Source: Agapanthus africanus (taxonomy: Eukaryota > Streptophyta > Magnoliopsida > Asparagales > Amaryllidaceae). Taken from it: DNA of 64,000 bases. The DNA lies in assembly GCA_030015575.1 (NCBI GenBank), contig CM057338.1, forward strand, positions 777,369,864 through 777,433,863, read 5' to 3'. The notes beneath the pieces were generated by a model. That model saw nothing but the letters and a program-made list of their open reading frames with translations. It searched no databases and was not told the origin of the DNA. Shown in pieces: positions 56,977 through 64,000 of the stretch. The position numbers and the translations under genes were made by a program. How positions within the stretch are numbered: the stretch's first letter is position 1; each line of letters starts with the position of its first letter.

Positions 56977-59172
56977 TGTAGGGTTCCTAGACACTCTAAC
57001 AAGGTTTTACAAGGCATCAACCATGCCCAATTCAAAAGAAATTAGCCGTGCCGAACAACCCTAACCCAGATCGTATTCTAGAGATTATGCGAAAACTAGC
57101 AAGTAAAACATTTTAACTACAAGTGAAAGGAATTACAACCGTTGTAGATCCGGTCCTTCACTTCTAAAGCTCCGTGTTGACGTCCCTTCGCTTCGATCAT
57201 TGGGATCCCGGACTCTAGCGATGGTTTCTTCGGAGAAATGAGCGGGCTAGGTCCATGACTTCGAGGCCGAAGATGATCTACGTCGAGGAGACTCAAACTC
57301 AAGCTCCATCTTCACTAGGTAAAGAACTTTTGGAAGAGAACACCTTAAACTAAATGGCAAGTAGTAGAGGATGATGAAATAGGAAATGGGTTCACTTTAG
57401 ATTTGGATTTCTCACTCTAAATCTTCACTTGAAAATTTTTCTAGCAAGCTTTCTTCTTCTTGAAGAAGAAGAAGAAGAGAAGAATAATGAATTATATAAA
57501 ATGAATAATCAAGTGAAGTCTATCTTAATGCAACCATGGGTGAGCAAACCTATGTAGAGACTAAACCATTGTTAATTATAATGGTTTGGTTAATGAATAT
57601 CTTAATCAAGACAAAATGAGAGGACTTTGTCAAAGTTGCTTCAAGCTTCATGAAGCTTCAAGCCATGACAAAAGAAGCCACCATTTTGAATAATTAAGAT
57701 AAATAAAAACCTAAATTACAATTAACATGGTGTATGTAACCCACCCACCCATGTTTGCATGTATCATCAATCATGATACAAACTAGTGCACAAACATATA
57801 TCACATATACAACTTGTGCACATCAAGTGAGAAAATCAATCTTAAGTGAACCAATACTAGTTAATGTAAAGTAATATATCAAATATATAATTATACATTA
57901 AATCATTAAATCAACACTTGATTTAATGATCCGGTCATATCGCATATAACCGACTAATATCTAGTGTATCAATGTATCGAATCAACACTTGATTCGGTAA
58001 CCCGGCTATATCTCATATAACCGTCCGATGATACAAATCGCGAGAATAGAATACAGTATCACATACTGGTATTATTCTCGGTCCCGCACATATCTCATAT
58101 GCGCTCCTATTTCGTTTCGCTTGAGCCAGGAAAGCTCTATATAGGACTCTAAAGACTCGTCAATACGCCGGCAGCAGGTGGTGATCATATCAATCACCCA
58201 CAAGCCGCAAGCGGTCTGCCAAACGTAACGGCCACCCGGGTATTGAGCGATCAGAAGATCAACGAGCAAGCCTGCTCACACTCCTGCGAATCCGATCAGT
58301 AACACTTACCGTACAGTCCGGTCTGTTCGTCTGATATGTTGCATATCTTGCCTAGGGGTGGTTAACGTCAGACCCCAGCAGCTTGATAAGTCATGCCGAT
58401 GTAAGGTCCATAAGAAGCATGAAAATACTGGTAACACTTACCAGTAAATCAGTGCAACCCTGGCTAGGGATTTCCAGTTATGGCCAGTCGAGCATAGCGC
58501 AACATCAACCCCCAATACCGGGAGAGACGAATCCCCTCCTATCGCTCATTGCCTCCATGTGAATCGGGACTGTACCCAAAAACCACCTGTTTGCATAACT
58601 CAGTAGATCCTTGGTAGGGTGGAAATCAAAGCACAGTGGGAGACACACAAGACTCTATGACGATCTCGTGTCAACAGACTAAGCTGTACCAGTGTCACCA
58701 GAGAACTGCCATCTGACGTGAGGTATAATACCATCTGGGGTTCTCGGCGAGTCCGTTCAGTGTACCCAGTCTCCACTGAGCACCTGCATACCGTCTCTGA
58801 TGTCAAACACCAATGGATATGGGATCATCCATCGCCCATCACATGGTTCGAGAAGATATACGCTAGTCTACTATGGAATATCGATGCCCCGTCTCGATAT
58901 TCCCACGACTAGGAACATTGAAGGATGTACTCATGGACTACCCAGGCCCCACTAGTATGATCTGCATCATAGTCCTGCAAGTCGAGTACACATCCTAAGG
59001 GCTTTATCAACATGTAACAGAGAGACAGAAAGTATACATGTTAAGATAAAGAGCAACCAGATAGCGTACTATCATGTCGAGCAAGAAAGTCCTACCTATA
59101 TATGTCCTAGCATCCACTACAATATACATCTCATGTACAGTAATGGCCTCTAGGGCATACATATAACTAACA
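56977..59172 (-). mobile_element. 5' LTR of T7, family D
   Basis: 2,196 bp, TGTAGGGTTCCTAG...ATAACTAACA. Near-identical to the 3' LTR (44458-46584 plus 48735-48804), so T7 is a fairly recent insertion despite its decayed pol. Contains the core motif near 58145 and a CTT-rich tract near 57445-57475. Confidence 0.93.
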
Positions 59173-59177
59173 ACTAC
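59173..59177. repeat. Right target-site duplication of T7 (ACTAC)
   Basis: Copy of 44453-44457. Confidence 0.9.
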
Positions 59178-59742
59178 GCCTTGCCGGAGTCAACAAACGC
59201 AACACGAATACTAAGTAATACTAATCTGAAATGACGGAGGGCTACGGCTGGTTTTTGGCAAAAAAACTTTTAACATAATGAACTTGATATCGTTGAAGGA
59301 ACAAGATAGCTTTTTATAAATATAGTGGCGAAAACCTTTGCTAAAGAGGTCACTCCCGGTGAAGGGATCTCGGCACTTTCCCCGTAGAATGAGGTGCAGG
59401 ATATTCCAACTGAATACCACGATGCAAAGCAAAAAGTAATCGGCTATAGTGAAGTTATTACCCTGACGTAAACATCTGTCCAAGGAGTCACTCCCGGTGA
59501 AGGGATCTCGGCCCTTGCCTCGTCGACTGAGGTGCTGGATATTCATAACCGAATACCACTGTGCAAAACAAAAGAGAACGTTGCAATAACAACTTTTTTG
59601 AAAATTTTTCCAACAACATCAAAATAGGTTTGTTTAGCTTCCATTGATCCGAATCAATGTTGTCCCATCAATTAATCACACCACAAAAGAACGAAAATAT
59701 GACGTATGTATATGCCATCCGCATTCGCCACTTGGTCCCGTC
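59178..59742 (-). other. 5' leader of T6, distal segment
   Basis: Resumes the T6 leader between T7 and T8: the third mini-hairpin (59181-59193) and the two conserved boxes (59348-59373, 59485-59510). It then runs towards the GAATGCGGATGG-type block, where T8 is inserted after CCGTC. The 111-codon ORF here is a translation of the boxes and is not conserved. Confidence 0.83.
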
Positions 59743-61949
59743 TGTTAGTTATATGTATGCCCTAGAGGCCATTACTATACATAGGATATATATTATAGTG
59801 GATGCTTGGACATATATAGGGAGGACTTTCTTGCTCGACATGATAGTATGCTATCTGGTTGCTCTTTACCTTAACGTGTACACTGATTTTCTCTCTGCTA
59901 CATGTTGGTAAAGCCCTTAGGATGTGTACTTGACTACCTGGACTATGATGCGGATCATACTAGTGGGGACATGGTAGTCCATAAGTACATCCTTCAAGGT
60001 CCCTAGTCGTGGGTATATCGAGACGGGTCATCGATATACCAGAGTAGACTAGCGTATACCTTCTCGACCCATACAGATGGGCGATGGATGATCCCATATC
60101 CATTGGTGTTTGAAATCCGAGATGATATACGGGTGCTCAGTGGAGACTGGGTACACTGGACGGACTCGCCAAGAACTCCTAGATGGTATTATACCTCACG
60201 TCAGATGGCAATTCTCTGGTGACACTGGTACAGGTTAGTCTGTAGACCCGAGATCGTCATAGAGTCTTGTGTGATTCCTACTGTTCTTTGATTTCCACCT
60301 TACCACGTCCAAGAGGGCGTGCAAAACGGTGGTTTTTTGGTACAATCCCGAATCACATGGAGGCAATGAGCGATAGGAGGGGATTCGTCTCTCCCGGTAT
60401 AGGGAGTTGATGTTGCACTGTGTTCGATTGGCTATAACCGGAAATCCCTGGCCAGGGTTGCTGAGATTTACTGGTAAGTGTTACGAGTAGTTTCTCGAAC
60501 TGTTATAAACCTTATATCGACACGACTTATCGAGCTATTAGGGTCTGACGTTTACCACCCCTAGGCAAGATATGCGACATATCTGACGATCAGACCGGGC
60601 TGTACGGTAAGTGTTACTGGTTGGATTCACAGGAGTGTGAGCGGGCTTGCTCGTCGATCTTCTGATCGCTCAATACCCGGATGGCCGTTACGTTTAGCAG
60701 ACCGCTTGCGGCTTGTGGGTGTTTGATATGATCATCACCTGCTTCCGGCGTATTGACGAGTCTTTAGAGTCCTACACAGAGGTTTCCTGGTTCAAGCGAA
60801 ACGAAATAGGAGCGCATATGAGATATGTGCGGGACCGAGAATAATGCGTGTATGTGATACCGTATTCTATTCTCACGATGAATGTATCGATTGGTTGTAT
60901 GCGATATAACCTAGTTATCGAATCGAGGATTGATTCGATAAGTCGATACATTGGATATTAGTCGGTCATATGCGATATGACCGGATCGTTAAATCATGTG
61001 TTGATTTAATGATTTGATGTATAATTATATATTAGATATATTACTTTACATTAACTAGTATTTGTTCACTTAAAATGGATTTTCTCACTTGTTGTGCACA
61101 TTGTATATGTGATATATTTTTGTGCACTTGATTGTATCATGTTTGATGATACATGCATGTTTGGGTGTATGTTTACTTTAAACCATGTTTAAGTGAATGG
61201 TTAGGGTTTTGTTATCTTTTCTTAACTATTTATTTTATTTATTTATTTTTGGACAAGAAAAGAAATGGTTGGTTCTTTTGTTTGTTTCCTTGAAGCTTCA
61301 AGAAGCTTTGACCATTCTTGTTTCTTTCCTAAACCTAACCATTCACCTAACCTTAGTTTATTCTCTACACTCAACCACGGTTGCTAAAATGATAAGAATC
61401 ACTTTATTTCCATTTATTCTTTATTCTTATCATATTCTTTTTCTTCTTCTTCTTCTTCTTCTTCTTCAAGAAGGAGAAACCTTACTAGCTTTAATGGTGC
61501 TGTGAGGAAAAGAGTGAGAAATCCAAATCCAAAGAGAACCCACTTCCTATTTCTTCATCCTCTACCACTTGCCAAGTAGTATAGGGTGTTTTCTTCACAA
61601 GTTTCATGACTTGGTGAAGTTGGAGCTTGATCTTGTGTTGCCTCGACGTAGATCATCTTCGGCAACAAAGTCGACGACCTAGCCCGATCATTTCTTCGAC
61701 GAAACCATCGCTAGAGTCCGGGATCCGATGTTCGCAGCGGAGGGACATCATCACGGAGCTAAGGAAGTGGAGGACCGGATCTACAAAGGTTGTAGTCTCT
61801 TTCACTTAGCAGTAAAGTTTTTACTAACTTGTAGTTTCTCCTATTCTCTAGTTAACGATCCGTATTTGGGTTTCTCGGCACCGGAAAATTTTGAATTTGG
61901 CATGGTTGATGCCTTGTGAGACCTCTTGGGTGTGCCTAGGAACCCTACA
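59743..61949 (+). mobile_element. 5' LTR of T8, family D
   Basis: 2,207 bp, TGTTAGTTATATGTATGCCC...AACCCTACA. Homologous to the T7 LTRs and to the solo LTR at 51446, inverted. Contains the core motif near 60762 and a (TTC)n tract near its transcript-start side. Confidence 0.93.
61438..61467 (+). repeat. (TTC)n microsatellite in LTR
   Basis: Ten or so TTC units. Equivalent CTT/GAA-rich tracts occur in the other family D LTRs with different lengths. Confidence 0.9.
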
Positions 61950-61950
61950 G

Positions 61951-61961
61951 TGGTATCAGAG
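61951..61961 (+). promoter_or_regulatory. Primer-binding site of T8
   Basis: TGGTATCAGAG, one base after the LTR. The following bases are ACT rather than CC, so the match to initiator tRNA-Met is 11 nt instead of 13. Confidence 0.9.
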
Positions 61962-62148
61962 ACTAGATAGAGACTTGGGCGAAGTGTAGACGATGTTAGA
62001 AGTCCGATCGAACCCGAAACCCTAGTTTAAAACCCTTCTCTGTATTTTTTTTCAAAACTGGGTTTTTTCCAAATTAAAAATATGCAGAAAATTCAGCTAG
62101 CTTTTTTAGGGATTACTGTGCAGCACGTGCGCCTGAGTCGACTAAAGC

Positions 62149-62195
62149 GCGGCGGAACCACGGCATGAGCATGGCTCGTGCGGCGGTTCCGCGGC
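62149..62195 (+). other. SL1 stem-loop of T8 leader
   Basis: GGAACC (62154-62159) with GGTTCC (62185-62190), and an apical stem GCATGAGC/GCTCGTGC around an ATG loop, one G-U pair. It starts about 190 nt after the PBS. Confidence 0.78.
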
Positions 62196-63248
62196 CATTT
62201 TGTCACATTGTTTTGTGAATTTTGCACAGTAACTCTTATCTTTTACTGATGTATTTTCTGGGAATTTTTAACTTCTACTCAAGAGTTAAGTTTTCTGGGT
62301 TGTATTGGGGACTCGGTGTTTCGATCGGGAAGTTTAACTTCGTCTGTGTTTTTCCGGGTAATTTTAGAAAATGTTGAAAAGTTTGACCGGATATAAATAC
62401 CCACTTTTTCCCATGTCGGGAAATTTCCAAGTGTTGGATCTTTCCGTAGTTTAAGAACGTTCGAAGTCGTGCAAGTAACGTGATGGACCCTCTAGAAGAC
62501 AACAAACCTTAACTCGATTATGTGACTGTCTTGAACTGCCCTTTGAACCTTAGGGTTTGGGGCAGTACGGCGTGCCACATGTGAGGCGTTGGCCTGACCC
62601 TTCTACGGCTGGACCGTTAGTACTGTGGCACGAAGTGAATGTTCTTAAACTTATTTCATGTGTTGAGCTGTTTCGGTGAAACTTGGGTGTTTGACTGTTC
62701 GATCGGAAAGTTTAACATTTTCTGTTTATCTGGAATGTGATACAATATTTGGAATCCACAAATGGTTATGAGATAACTGAATGAATGTTATAAACATAAC
62801 AGTTTGGTCTCACTTGATCGGTTGCCACGGAATTTTGATGCGATCAAAAGTCCGTCGCAATCACTTAGCGTACGCGGATACTCGCCGGATAAACTTAATA
62901 GACAGCTACATCCCTTAGCCCCGACCAAGTGAATGTAGGAGAACTCCGTCGCCGAAAGCATCCGTTCGGGTGCTCGCGGCAGCGGTGTTCCGCCTTAGTG
63001 CACTCTGTCGACAGTATCGGGGGTGCGGCCGTCTACTAAAGTTTGCGACGAGCATTCGATCAGAATGTCGGGAATCTTGTTGAATTGCCCGACTTGATAT
63101 TGAAAAGAGTTTTCGATAATGAGACTAAAATGCGGGGTTTATAATTGTTAGGCATGTGATGTCTAAGGAATTCATTTGATTAGGCATGCGATGTCTAAAG
63201 AGGTTGCGGATTCCAACAATTGTAGCTTTACATTTTCTTTTCTGTGAC

Positions 63249-63324
63249 CGTAAGTGTAATATGTGATATCGCCGGTTTCGTTGCTATATGTCAACGACAA
63301 TTGGGATGGGCATATTTACTTACG
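63249..63324 (+). other. SL2 outer stem of T8 leader
   Basis: CGTAAGT (63249-63255) with ACTTACG (63318-63324), and AATATG (63258-63263) with CATATT (63311-63316). Confidence 0.7.
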
Positions 63325-64000
63325 TTGATGACATGTGATGTTATGTGTTGCTGGATATGTTATATTTGATCGTCGTGTTTGAATAGCCGGGGGGTTTTAT
63401 GTGAGATGAGTGTTTTTCATTTTCATTCATGTGAAAACATGTATGTAATATTCTTTTATTGGGGCACTTCCAGGTTGCGGAAGATGTCACCTTTTGTATA
63501 TTATTTACTTTTCCGCACTAGGATAGACCCAAGGAGGAGAGCACAAGTAACCGAGTTCTGGAGTCCAGTGGGAGACCAACTCGAGGAGTCGAGTCCGGGT
63601 CTCCTAACTCTCGAATTGGTAGGGTTGCTTGCCGCTCTCGTAGGGGTCTAGGGGTGTGGGTTTGGCTATTCATCACGACCGTGGAATCCGTGTTTTATAC
63701 TGCCTCGTATTGAAAACACGGACGTTCTAGTATATCCAATATTTCATATGATATTTTCTGCTGCGTTATCTGTGATGTGATCATGTGATATGTTCTGTGA
63801 TAAATACTGTATATAGTATATATGATATATTATATAGACGTTACTTATGTTTTACACCAGCGCTAGCCCTGCCCCGCTCTGTCGTTAGTTACCTAACCTA
63901 ACGGTGCACGAGGGGACATCGAGGAGAATGCGGATGGCATAAGTGTACGTCGTATTTATCTGTGATGTTTAGGTACTTTAATGATGGGACTTCATTAATA

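Larger units (their letters stand above)
44458..59172 (-). mobile_element. T7: Copia-type element, family D LTRs, with two solo LTRs inside
   Basis: Element sense runs right to left: 5' LTR 59172-56977, PBS 56975-56963, leader, gag stub, pol relic, polypurine tract 48819-48805, 3' LTR 48804-44458. TSD ACTAC. A family A solo LTR sits in the 3' LTR and a family D solo LTR near the gag/protease junction. Excluding these it is about 10.3 kb. The left terminus reads GGTAGGG where TGTAGGG is expected, a point change in the terminal dinucleotide. Gag lacks the capsid and nucleocapsid, and pol is decayed. Confidence 0.9.
59743..64000 (+). mobile_element. T8: Copia-type element, family D, truncated by window end
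   Basis: 5' LTR 59743-61949, PBS 61951, then 2.05 kb of leader to the window edge. Inserted in the T6 leader. A CCGTC copy (left flank 59738-59742) is expected at its far end. The gag-pol state is not visible. Confidence 0.88.
61962..64000 (+). other. 5' leader of T8 (partial)
   Basis: Collinear with the T7 leader (53822-56962, inverted): SL1 at 62149-62195, the family D specific block (about 62460-63230), SL2 at 63249-63324 and the GCTCTGTCGTTAG block near 63876. The window ends before the box and mini-hairpin region. No gene is seen. Confidence 0.85.

Overview
The window looks like flowering-plant nuclear DNA made almost entirely of nested long-terminal-repeat (LTR) retrotransposons. I see no host gene, rRNA, tRNA gene, CRISPR array or bacterial-type operon. 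The evidence for a plant is threefold: Ty1/copia gag-pol sequence of plant type, primer-binding sites matching the 3' end of plant initiator tRNA-Met (TGGTATCAGAG...), and several 2.0-2.2 kb LTRs bounded by TG...CA with 5-bp target-site duplications (TSDs). The species cannot be read from the sequence.

Layout, with labels used below. T1 (+): a Copia pol fragment (1856-2952) and its 3' LTR (2967-5151), itself interrupted on the left by another LTR (1-1855). T2 (-): leader 5152-5782, primer-binding site, and a 5' LTR in two halves (5796-7063 and 27229-27983). T3 (+, 7064-27223, TSD GGAAT) splits the T2 LTR. T4 (-, 13621-24021, TSD GTTGT) sits inside T3 and is the youngest and best-preserved element, with gag, protease, integrase, reverse transcriptase and RNase H present but two frameshifts. 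T5 (+, 27984-33979) hosts T2 in its leader. After a 58-bp spacer comes T6 (-, 34038 to about 59742). Its 3' LTR is split by a 4.5 kb gypsy-like solo LTR (35635-40102). Its leader is split by T7 (-, 44458-59172, TSD ACTAC) and again by T8 (+, from 59743 past the window end). T7 carries two solo LTRs (46585-48729 and 51446-53658), each with its own TSD.

Four related LTR families are present: A (T1, T4, solo 46585), B (T3), C (LTR 1-1855, T2, T5, T6) and D (T7, T8, solo 51446). All share a core motif (GAGTCTTTAGAGTCC) and the same PBS and polypurine-tract logic. T3, T5 and T6 have no real gag. A tandemly duplicated non-coding block of about 406 bp stands in its place, and their pol is decayed in matching ways. 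They therefore look like a non-autonomous group that would need proteins from a relative such as T4.

The most interesting signal is structural. The long (about 2-3 kb) 5' leaders carry positionally conserved inverted repeats whose arms change together between elements: SL1 about 190-200 nt after the PBS, a larger nested stem SL2, and a run of TTGAC-loop-GTCAA mini-hairpins just before gag. These are candidates for cis-acting RNA elements (packaging, dimerisation or translation), but the function is inference. All coordinates and identities were read by eye, and no alignment or database search was run.
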